A stretch of DNA of 8,361 bases from Eubacteriales bacterium (GTDB lineage Bacteria; Bacillota; Clostridia; Christensenellales; CAG-138), in assembly GCA_028703645.1 (NCBI GenBank), contig JAQVML010000040.1, forward strand, positions 1 through 8,361. The letters are read 5' to 3'. A program made the translations under genes and the position numbers. The notes under the pieces are model-generated. The model did not search any database and was not told where the DNA came from. It saw nothing but the letters and a program-made list of their open reading frames with translations. Of this stretch, positions 1 through 6,286 are shown one piece after another; within the stretch, counting starts at the first letter, position 1; every line of letters begins with the position of its first letter.

Positions 1-1
1 C

Positions 2-1033
2 AGTGTGCAGGGCTTTTTACCACATCCGCCGCATACCTTTGGGCAGGCGGTCAAGCGCGTTTATAACACGCTCGCTTCGGAAGGGAGACCGGGTCTTGCA
101 ATTGCTTATGAGGGCGTGTCCGGCAGCGTGAATGCAACGGTGTCTGTGCAGACCTATGTCGATCCGAGTCCGAAAGCCGCGCCGGATACAAGCTATTTTG
201 AGGTCTACGCAAGTCCTGCACTGTATGCGGGACAGACCGTCCATGCGCTTGTGGACTGCCGCCAGCGTTCCAACCCAGAACTCAAGTTCTTTATTGATTA
301 CTATGACGCAAACGACGAGATCGCTACGCTCGTGAGTGAGCAGAGCTTTTCGCTGCAAAAAGGCGAAAATGCGGTTTGCTGGGAGGTTCCCGATACGCAT
401 GGTCGCGCGATCTATCGCCTCGGCATTCTGTTGTGTTCCGATGTGCGCAAGGACGGAGAAATCGTTCTCCGTACGCTGGACTGGAAAGGATCGCCCAAGT
501 GTTTTTATATGGGTAAAGCAAACGAACTCACCCCGGGGATCAGCCCGTTTGTGACGCGTACAAAGTGGATGATGGCGTTTATGAATAGCACTAAGCACAC
601 GGGGCCGGACTATCTGGCGACATTCGCGATTTCGCATCCCGAACGAAACGGCGTTATGACCATTGGCACCACCGAATGGGACGACTATGCCGTTACCTCT
701 GAAATACAGTTTGTGCATGCGCGCTATGCGGGATTGGTTGCGCGCGCCAAAGGACACAGACGTTATTATGCCGCCGTGTTTCAGGACGGAAAATATTCAC
801 TCATCAAGCGCAAGGGCGCAACCATTACGGTGCTTGCCGTTTCGGAAACGGGCTATCGAGAAGGGGACTGGCATGCCGTGCGCTTTGATGTGAAGGACAA
901 CGCACTCCAGATGTATGTTGACGGACAATGTGTCGTTTCGGCAAAAGACGATGAGTTCCGCACCGGCGCCGCGGGTTATGTTGCAGATGAGGGTGCGATT
1001 GTCGCCAACACGTTTGCGGTACGCGCCTTGTAA
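2..1033 (+). CDS. C-terminal part of a large multidomain protein with a lectin/LamG-like beta-sandwich (5' end outside window)
   Basis: The reading frame is open to the left edge and no Shine-Dalgarno site precedes the GTG at base 5, so this is the 3' part of a longer gene. About 343 residues are visible. Residues about 55-165, numbered from that GTG, look like a beta-sandwich domain (SPALYAGQTVHALV, then alternating polar and hydrophobic strands). Residues about 175-342 resemble a concanavalin A/LamG or DUF1080-like fold: WDDYAVTSEIQF, YAGLVARAKGHRRYYAAVF, GDWHAVRFDVKDNALQMYVDG and a closing GAAGYVADEGAIVANTFAVR. Such domains usually bind carbohydrate or act as an appended module. No catalytic domain is visible here. 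From the neighbours, and from a recollection that some Firmicute ADP-ribosylglycohydrolases carry tails of this kind, the missing N-terminus could be such a hydrolase, but this is a guess. The stop lies 6 bp before the PfkB gene, which suggests one operon. Confidence 0.8.
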   Translation, partial: SVQGFLPHPPHTFGQAVKRVYNTLASEGRPGLAIAYEGVSGSVNATVSVQTYVDPSPKAAPDTSYFEVYASPALYAGQTVHALVDCRQRSNPELKFFIDYYDANDEIATLVSEQSFSLQKGENAVCWEVPDTHGRAIYRLGILLCSDVRKDGEIVLRTLDWKGSPKCFYMGKANELTPGISPFVTRTKWMMAFMNSTKHTGPDYLATFAISHPERNGVMTIGTTEWDDYAVTSEIQFVHARYAGLVARAKGHRRYYAAVFQDGKYSLIKRKGATITVLAVSETGYREGDWHAVRFDVKDNALQMYVDGQCVVSAKDDEFRTGAAGYVADEGAIVANTFAVRAL

Positions 1034-1039
1034 ACGAAG

Positions 1040-1960
1040 ATGGATTACGCAATTGTTTCAACAGCGGTCGCCGATCATATCCGGCTTTCTTCCGGTGAGG
1101 ATATCGGGTTTCGGCTGGGCGGAGCGGGCATCTACGCCTGGAGCGGGATCCGGCTTTGGACGGATTCCTGCCGCCTGATCACTGGCGTTGGCGAGGATTT
1201 CTCCGCATTGTTTGGCGATTGGATGCGCAAGAGCGGTGCGGATGTGAGCGGGTTGATTGCAAAAGATGCGCACACCGCGATTTCCAACATTCAATATTTT
1301 GAAGACGGAGAACGCATAGAGACCCCGGAGTATGGTCTGGCACACTATACTGCTCTTGAAGCAACGGCAGACGAGATTGCGCGATATGCTGAAGGCGTAA
1401 AGGGAGTTTATCTCTTTAAAGACTTGCCGGAGGTCTTCTGGAATCGCTTGCTCGAACACAAGAGAAAACTTGGGTTTCGTCTGATGTGGGAGATCAACGC
1501 GGATGCAGCAAGAGCGGAACGTTATGAAGAAGTCTTGCGCCGCGCGGAGGAATGCGACGTGTTTTCGATCAACCGTACGGAAGCCATGTCGCTGTTCGAC
1601 ACAACCAGCGAGCAGCGCGCAATCGGAAATCTGGTACGCTGGGGATTGCCGATGGTCTACCTTCGTCGGGGCGCAAGGGGTGCAGTCGTGATTACCCCGC
1701 GCGGGGTAGAGGAGATTCCCAGCGTACCCGTTGAACAGGTCATTGACCCGACCGGCGCGGGAAACAGCGCGAGCGGTGCTGTGCTGTATGGCTTTTGTGA
1801 GGGGATGACGCCGTATGAATGCGGGCTTTTAGGCAGCATCAGCGCGAGCTATTGCATCCGCCAATACGGGCCGCCGGCCATTGACCATGCTCTTATGGCG
1901 CAAGCAAAGCAACGGCTGGAACAGATGAAGAGGGAATATGACAATGCTCAAAAGCGATGA
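1040..1960 (+). CDS. PfkB/ribokinase-family carbohydrate kinase with an atypical GAGN motif
   Basis: This is a 306-residue protein, the normal length for PfkB-family kinases, which phosphorylate sugars, nucleosides or related alcohols with ATP. The N-terminal sugar-site glycines appear as FRLGGAGIYAW (residues 24-34). The C-terminal nucleotide/anion-hole signature is DPTGAGNSASG (236-246). In most of the family this reads D-x-x-G-A-G-D, and the last Asp is the catalytic base. Here it is Asn242 (codon 1763-1765). Asn at this place is recalled from MAK32-like branches, so it may mark a subfamily rather than a dead enzyme. The ATG follows the upstream stop by 6 bp with only a weak purine-rich site, suggesting translational coupling. 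The 3' end overlaps the phosphorylase gene. Paired with the SIS protein two genes on, it could be the kinase of a kinase/deglycase couple like FrlD/FrlB. The substrate cannot be read from sequence. Confidence 0.9.
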   Translation: MDYAIVSTAVADHIRLSSGEDIGFRLGGAGIYAWSGIRLWTDSCRLITGVGEDFSALFGDWMRKSGADVSGLIAKDAHTAISNIQYFEDGERIETPEYGLAHYTALEATADEIARYAEGVKGVYLFKDLPEVFWNRLLEHKRKLGFRLMWEINADAARAERYEEVLRRAEECDVFSINRTEAMSLFDTTSEQRAIGNLVRWGLPMVYLRRGARGAVVITPRGVEEIPSVPVEQVIDPTGAGNSASGAVLYGFCEGMTPYECGLLGSISASYCIRQYGPPAIDHALMAQAKQRLEQMKREYDNAQKR

Positions 1961-2867
1961 GATACGAAGGAAACCTTCCATTCAATCGATCCATGAAACA
2001 TATGAATATGAAAACAACGTACCGCCGCGCGGTTTTTTCATCAATGGTCGGCCCGCGTTGACGCAGATCGACCCGGATAAGGTCGGAGATTATGTGATTG
2101 TGCTCGTGCGCGACGCACTCTGCGCCTATGGGGAAGACCCTGCAAAGGTTGTTGCAGATCGGTTGGAAAACGCAGAACTGATCGGTCAATCCGGCATGTT
2201 CACCTCCTATTCTGGCTGGTATAAAGGCGCGCATATCACCGCAGTCAGCGGCGGGAGCGGTGCACCGGAGATGGAGTTGATCCTCTATGACTATCTGGAG
2301 TTTACCGATGCGAGCACATTCATCCGTCTCGGCGGCTCTGGTGGGTTTGGAGACGGCGTAAACCCCGGCGATTTGGTGATTGCCTCCGGCGCGGTGCGCG
2401 GCGAGGGCATGACGCGCGCTTACATCGACGCGGGCTATCCTGCCGCGGCGCATTATGAAGTGGTGCTTGCCATGGTGCAGGCAGCGGAATCGGTTGGGCA
2501 TCCCTATCATGTCGGCGTTACGGTATCCTGCGATAGCGACTATGTCGGCGGCGGCAGACCGGGCGTTGGCGGATATCTACAGCCGCGAAATATCGAACAT
2601 GCAGCGGTATATAACCGCGCGGGGTGTCTCAATGGAGACCGTGAATCCTCCGCAATCATTACGCTTTCGGCGCTGTTTGGCAGGCGCGGCGGCTCGGTTT
2701 GTTCCGTTTCGGACAACATGTGTTCCGGCGCCCGCTTTACGGAGGGAATTGGACATAACTATGCGTTGGATGTGGTGCTGGAAGGGTGCGCAAATCTAAA
2801 TCGTATGGATAAACAAAAAGGCACAAAGCTGAATTGGTATCCAGAGCTGGCAAACAAGGAGCCTTAA
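1944..2867 (+). CDS. Nucleoside phosphorylase-family protein (PNP/UDP, NP-I type)
   Basis: About 307 residues, similar to NP-I nucleoside phosphorylases, which split nucleosides with phosphate into a base and ribose- or deoxyribose-1-phosphate. Numbering below is from the ATG at 1938. Matching features are VSGGSGAPEMELILYDY (103-119, the glycine-rich loop), FIRLGGSGGFGDGVNPGDLVIASGAVR (128-154, phosphate/ribose region, cited by its ends), and DRESSAIITLSALFGRRGGS (234-253), which occupies the place of the family's Met-Glu ribose-binding motif. The Met is replaced by Arg235, while Glu236 is kept. A uridine phosphorylase-like branch seems likeliest. AAGAGGG at 1928-1934 sits 3 nt from the ATG at 1938 but 9 nt from the in-frame ATG at 1944, so the latter is preferred. 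The gene overlaps the kinase gene by 17 bp. Activity on an ordinary uridine or purine nucleoside is uncertain given the Arg. Confidence 0.88.
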   Translation: MLKSDEIRRKPSIQSIHETYEYENNVPPRGFFINGRPALTQIDPDKVGDYVIVLVRDALCAYGEDPAKVVADRLENAELIGQSGMFTSYSGWYKGAHITAVSGGSGAPEMELILYDYLEFTDASTFIRLGGSGGFGDGVNPGDLVIASGAVRGEGMTRAYIDAGYPAAAHYEVVLAMVQAAESVGHPYHVGVTVSCDSDYVGGGRPGVGGYLQPRNIEHAAVYNRAGCLNGDRESSAIITLSALFGRRGGSVCSVSDNMCSGARFTEGIGHNYALDVVLEGCANLNRMDKQKGTKLNWYPELANKEP

Positions 2868-2870
2868 AAA

Positions 2871-4034
2871 ATGGAACGAAAACAATCATCCAATCCGATG
2901 TGCCGCCAGGCATGGAGCATTCCCGCGTTGATCCGGGAGCAATATGCTCCGCTGGAGCACATGGCAAGAACGCTTTTGACGACGCCGGAGATCTTCTCGA
3001 TCCAGCGAATCATACTCACCGGTTGCGGGGATTCTTATGCCGCGGCACTGTCGATGAAGCATATCTTTGAACTGATGACGCAGATTCCAACCGAGGTGAT
3101 TGAGCCGCTGGAGCTTGCGCGCTATTATCACCCGAAGCAGATTGGATTTGCGCCGAATAACCCGCTGATATTTGCGGTGAGTAATTCCGGCAGCGTATCT
3201 CGCGTGGACGAGGCGGTACAATTTGTCAACGCACACGGCGGCTTTACGGTTGGCATCACGTCTCGGCCGGATTCGCCGCTTGGCACGCACGCAAAACGGA
3301 TATTCCAAACGGCGATCGATGCATTCGAACCTTCGCCGGGTGTGAGGAGCTATCTCGTCTCCGTATTGTCCTTGTTGCTGCTTGCGATTCGTATCGGAGA
3401 GGTGCGCGGTCGGCAAACCATGGATTACTCCGAGCAACTGCGGCGCGATATCCTGCGCCAGGCAGATTCGCTTGAAGACCTTTTACCACAGATGGACGAT
3501 CAGACAAGAGAGCTGGCCTCGCGTTGGCGGGATATGCCCGCGTTTGATTTTGTCGGCGGTGGGTTTGACTATGCCGCTGCGTTTTACGGCCATGCGAAGA
3601 TATTGGAAGCAACGGGAAGACATTCCTCATGTGTGGATGCGGAGGAATGGTTGCATCTCAACTTTTTCGCGCGGGATGTTGGGAACACGGCGACGGTGAT
3701 TGTCGCAAATACGACCAATCCGGCGATCAGCCGCGTTTCGGAAACGATTCGCTACGCAAGACAGCTTGGAAGACCGCTTCTGATCCTCACGGATGGAGAA
3801 CTAGAGGCAGTGGAGGATCATGAGTTCGTGATCCGTGTTCCGCATACCGATTCGCAAATCACAATGCCGCTTACGCAATTTGTTCCGCTGGCGCTGCTTG
3901 CAGGATATTTATGCGAAATGCTGGGTGAAGAATATGGGCGCGGGTGCAAGGGACCGTGGCAGTTTGCGGACGGGGCGGCTTGCATTCGGAACAGCCGAAT
4001 CATCGTTCGACAGACACTACTGCAACAGAAATAG
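2871..4034 (+). CDS. Double SIS-domain sugar-phosphate isomerase or deglycase
   Basis: This 387-residue protein has two sugar isomerase (SIS) domains like the isomerase half of GlmS, and no N-terminal glutaminase. Domain 1 shows ILTGCGDSYAAALSMKH (48-64) and AVSNSGSVSRVDEAV (102-116), the usual G-x-G-x-S and S-x-S-G sugar-phosphate-binding loops. Domain 2 shows FVGGGFDYAAAFYGHAKILEATG (227-249, cited by ends) and DAEEWLHLNFF (256-266), matching the GlmS segment that ends in the E-x-x-H-G-like helix. Stand-alone double-SIS proteins of this size include AgaS-like deaminase/isomerases and FrlB, the fructoselysine-6-phosphate deglycase. The exact substrate is not visible. AAGGAG at 2856-2861 is 9 nt before the ATG, a strong site, and the gap from the phosphorylase gene is 3 bp. 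With the PfkB kinase it may process a phosphorylated amino- or glycosylamine sugar; this is inference from context. Confidence 0.9.
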   Translation: MERKQSSNPMCRQAWSIPALIREQYAPLEHMARTLLTTPEIFSIQRIILTGCGDSYAAALSMKHIFELMTQIPTEVIEPLELARYYHPKQIGFAPNNPLIFAVSNSGSVSRVDEAVQFVNAHGGFTVGITSRPDSPLGTHAKRIFQTAIDAFEPSPGVRSYLVSVLSLLLLAIRIGEVRGRQTMDYSEQLRRDILRQADSLEDLLPQMDDQTRELASRWRDMPAFDFVGGGFDYAAAFYGHAKILEATGRHSSCVDAEEWLHLNFFARDVGNTATVIVANTTNPAISRVSETIRYARQLGRPLLILTDGELEAVEDHEFVIRVPHTDSQITMPLTQFVPLALLAGYLCEMLGEEYGRGCKGPWQFADGAACIRNSRIIVRQTLLQQK

Positions 4035-4047
4035 AAAACGGAATATT

Positions 4048-4053
4048 GGGGAG
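4048..4053 (+). promoter_or_regulatory. Ribosome binding site deciding the start of the 5-FCL paralog
   Basis: GGGGAG stands 7 nt before the ATG at 4061. It favours this start over the longer in-frame start at 3944, which would overlap the SIS gene by 91 bp. The nucleoside hydrolase gene has a near-identical leader (GGAGCGAAAGTC before its ATG, against GGAGCGAAATC here). Confidence 0.75.
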
Positions 4054-4060
4054 CGAAATC

Positions 4061-4819
4061 ATGGAGAACAGAACACCGATGGACGCAAAAAAAGCACGTG
4101 TGATGATATGGGAGGAACTGCGTAAGGTTGCAAAGCCGGACTCCCGCTTCAGCTGGAACTTTGCGGAGTTTATCACGGATTATGAAGGCAGCGAAGACTG
4201 TGCGAAAAACCTTTGCCAGACGGAGATCTACCAAGAGGCGAACGTGATCTTCATCACGCCGGACAACAACTTGGAACGCTTTCGTGAACAAGCGATTCGG
4301 GATGGCAAGATCATACTGATGACCAACTATAGTATCTCACGCGGGGTGTTTCTGCTTCGCCCCGAATGGATTCCCGCGAGCAAGGAAGAATTGGCTTCCA
4401 CGTTAGATGGCGTACAGCGCTTCTGGAAGCACATGACGTTGAAGGAGATTCGGGCGCAGTTCGACCGGATCGATATGATGGTAACTGGCGCCTCGGCTAT
4501 TACTCCGAGTGGGATTCGCTTTGGAAAAGGGCATGGTTACTTCGATCTGGAGTGGGCGTTTTTCCACACTATCGGCGTCGTTGGAGACGAAACCCCGGTG
4601 TTCTGCGTCGGGCACGATTGCCAGGTGGTGGATGTGGAGGTCACGGTGGAACCGTATGACACAGCGATCGACTATATCGTCACTCCGACGCGCGTGATCC
4701 GCACGCGGAACGAATTTCCAAAGCCGAGTCATGGCGTTTACTGGAGCTTGCTCGCGCCGGGCATGCGGGAGCAGATACCCCCGCTGCAAGAACTATGGAT
4801 GGATCAGTTCTGCAAATAA
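4061..4819 (+). CDS. 5-formyltetrahydrofolate cyclo-ligase paralog (COG0212/MTHFSD-like)
   Basis: This is a 252-residue protein of the 5-FCL fold. The signature is SGIRFGKGHGYFDLEW (150-165). True 5-FCL enzymes are about 190 residues and usually end this motif in Y-Y-D-R. The form GKGxGYxDLE is typical of the longer paralog group COG0212, which includes human MTHFSD and a plant 5-FCL-like protein, so this is probably not the folate enzyme. Comparative genomics of that paralog group has linked it to thiamine metabolism, though its reaction is unknown. The N-terminal KKARVMIWEELRK (10-22) matches the basic nucleotide-binding helix of the fold. The frame is open back to 3944 inside the SIS gene. 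I choose the ATG at 4061 because GGGGAG lies 7 nt before it and the family similarity begins near there. The neighbouring YjbQ gene strengthens the thiamine link. Confidence 0.88.
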   Translation: MENRTPMDAKKARVMIWEELRKVAKPDSRFSWNFAEFITDYEGSEDCAKNLCQTEIYQEANVIFITPDNNLERFREQAIRDGKIILMTNYSISRGVFLLRPEWIPASKEELASTLDGVQRFWKHMTLKEIRAQFDRIDMMVTGASAITPSGIRFGKGHGYFDLEWAFFHTIGVVGDETPVFCVGHDCQVVDVEVTVEPYDTAIDYIVTPTRVIRTRNEFPKPSHGVYWSLLAPGMREQIPPLQELWMDQFCK

Positions 4820-4852
4820 TAGATCATTTCAACACTGAGCAGAGAGGGTTAC

Positions 4853-5266
4853 ATGCTGAAAAAAACAAGTATTGAAACGCAGGAGCGGGATGTCGTCTCG
4901 ATTACCGAAGATGTAAAGGCGAGTGTTGAACAAAGCGGCGTGCAAGAGGGGATTTGTCTGATTACAATCCCACATACGACCGCAGCGCTCACGATAACGT
5001 CATTTTGGGACCCCAACGGGTTCCTCGATCTGCAGGATGAAATCTGCCGTTTGATACCAACGCGCATCGACTTTAAACATCAGCATGACACGCCGCAGGA
5101 CGCGGCGGGCCATGTGAAGTCGTCATTGATTGGCGCATCCATCGCGCTGATCGTTCATGAAGGGAAGCTGTTGCTGGGACACTCGCAGGGCATCTATTTT
5201 TTAGAGTTCGACGGGCCGAGGAAACGTGAGTATTTTGTTAAGATACAGGCCGATCCGGACCAATAA
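4853..5266 (+). CDS. yjbQ: YjbQ/UPF0047 family protein (secondary thiamine-phosphate synthase type)
   Basis: This 137-residue protein has the normal length of the YjbQ (COG0432) family. Key matches are ITIPHTTAALTI (37-48), HDTPQDAAGHVKSSLIGAS (78-96) and GHSQGIYFLEFDGPRKR (109-125). His41, Asp83 and His87 fit the conserved His/Asp residues of the fold. In E. coli, YjbQ can supply thiamine-phosphate synthase activity in cells lacking ThiE, but its physiological reaction is not settled. The usual G-T-W-Q-G reads G-H-S-Q-G here, a modest departure that may be common in related Firmicutes. GAGAGGG (4842-4848) precedes the ATG by 4 nt. The gap from the 5-FCL paralog is 33 bp. The pairing with a COG0212 protein is the clearest functional hint: both families have thiamine connections. 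Confidence 0.92.
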   Translation: MLKKTSIETQERDVVSITEDVKASVEQSGVQEGICLITIPHTTAALTITSFWDPNGFLDLQDEICRLIPTRIDFKHQHDTPQDAAGHVKSSLIGASIALIVHEGKLLLGHSQGIYFLEFDGPRKREYFVKIQADPDQ

Positions 5267-5319
5267 ACCGGAAGCGAATCGAATACGGCCGATATCATGG
5301 AACGATTGGAGCGAAAGTC

Positions 5320-6267
5320 ATGAAGAAGATCATAATGGACTGTGATCCCGGAATGGACGATTCCGTGGCGATTGCCATGGCGATGAAATCACCGGAACTG
5401 TCCCTGCTTGCGATTACCACGGTCAACGGCAACTATCCCGTGGATGTGACAAGCAAGAACGCGCTGAAGATGGTGGAGCTGCTTGGACGAACCGATATTC
5501 CCGTTGCGCGTGGAATGGAACATCCCATGGTGCGCCAGTCTCCGAAAGACCCGTTTACTCATGGTGTGGATGGGCAGGCGGAGAACTTTCTGCCGGAGCC
5601 GAAAACGGCGTTAAGCGACCTTCATGCTGTGGATCTCATCATTGAAACGATTAAAGCAAACCCATACGAGGTGAATATTCTCTGCACGGCACCGATGACA
5701 AACGTTGCGATGGCGCTGAACAAGGCGCCGGAGATCGCGCCGATGATCGAGCGCATTATCGCAATTTCCGGTGCATTCGGATTGAACGAATATGCATTTT
5801 TAAACGCAACTGGGGATACCCCCCAGAGCGAGTGGAACGTTTACGTAGACCCGGAGGCGGCGGATATCGTGTATCACTCCGGCATACCGATGACACTGAT
5901 CGGGCTGGACGTTGCGACTCACTTTGGTGTCAATTTTTCCGAAGAAGACCTGAAGATGCTTGAGATCAGTGCGAATCCGGAGGCACGGTTTTTACGTCAA
6001 GCGATCCGGTTTGTAAACGAGAGAGGATTCGAAGCCTATTGCACGGTGATCGATTGCCTTGCGGTCGGGGTAGCGATTGATCCAACGATCGTAGACACAA
6101 AACCATTTCACGTCGGAGTGGAGACCAAAGACGGATTGACGCTGGGAATGACGGTTCGCGATGGACGACACCATCATATATGGACAGAGCTTCCTATGCT
6201 GGATATTTGTGTTTGGGCAGAATACGAGCGCTTTTTAAAACTGCTCGTTTCGATGATTTTGGCTTGA
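5320..6267 (+). CDS. Nucleoside hydrolase (IunH/RihABC family) lacking the HD histidine
   Basis: This 315-residue protein is full length for the family, which hydrolyses the N-glycosidic bond of ribonucleosides to base plus ribose using a bound calcium. Calcium/ribose residues are present: DCDPGMDD (7-14), TTVNGN (33-38), APMTN (124-128), EWNVYVDPEAA (171-181) and Asp245. His81 in FTHGVDG fits the first active-site histidine. In many inosine/uridine-type members the final Asp is preceded by His (HDP), which helps protonate the leaving base. Here the sequence is VIDCLAV with Ile244. This could mean a different leaving group, as in subgroups that handle the base differently, or a non-nucleoside substrate. 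GGAG at 5308-5311 is 8 nt before the ATG. The gap from yjbQ is 53 bp and the next gene follows after 19 bp. No signal peptide is present, so it is intracellular. Confidence 0.93.
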   Translation: MKKIIMDCDPGMDDSVAIAMAMKSPELSLLAITTVNGNYPVDVTSKNALKMVELLGRTDIPVARGMEHPMVRQSPKDPFTHGVDGQAENFLPEPKTALSDLHAVDLIIETIKANPYEVNILCTAPMTNVAMALNKAPEIAPMIERIIAISGAFGLNEYAFLNATGDTPQSEWNVYVDPEAADIVYHSGIPMTLIGLDVATHFGVNFSEEDLKMLEISANPEARFLRQAIRFVNERGFEAYCTVIDCLAVGVAIDPTIVDTKPFHVGVETKDGLTLGMTVRDGRHHHIWTELPMLDICVWAEYERFLKLLVSMILA

Positions 6268-6286
6268 AGATAAAGGCGGTAAGACG

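Noticed and set aside
17..757. Minus-strand open frame of 246 codons opposite the first gene
   Set aside because: It is the antisense of a well-supported coding frame, has Arg/His-rich composition typical of shadow frames and no recognisable family.
1893..2510. Minus-strand open frame of 205 codons across the kinase/phosphorylase junction
   Set aside because: It lies antisense to two genes with clear family motifs and has no ribosome site or motif of its own.
3944..4060. Upstream extension of the 5-FCL paralog by 39 codons
   Set aside because: It overlaps the SIS gene, has low family-like character and no suitable ribosome site, while GGGGAG sits 7 nt before the ATG at 4061.
5297..5323. Eight-codon frame MERLERKS whose TGA overlaps the hydrolase start as ATGA
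   Set aside because: There is no Shine-Dalgarno site before its ATG. The overlap probably arises by chance because the region serves as the hydrolase ribosome site.
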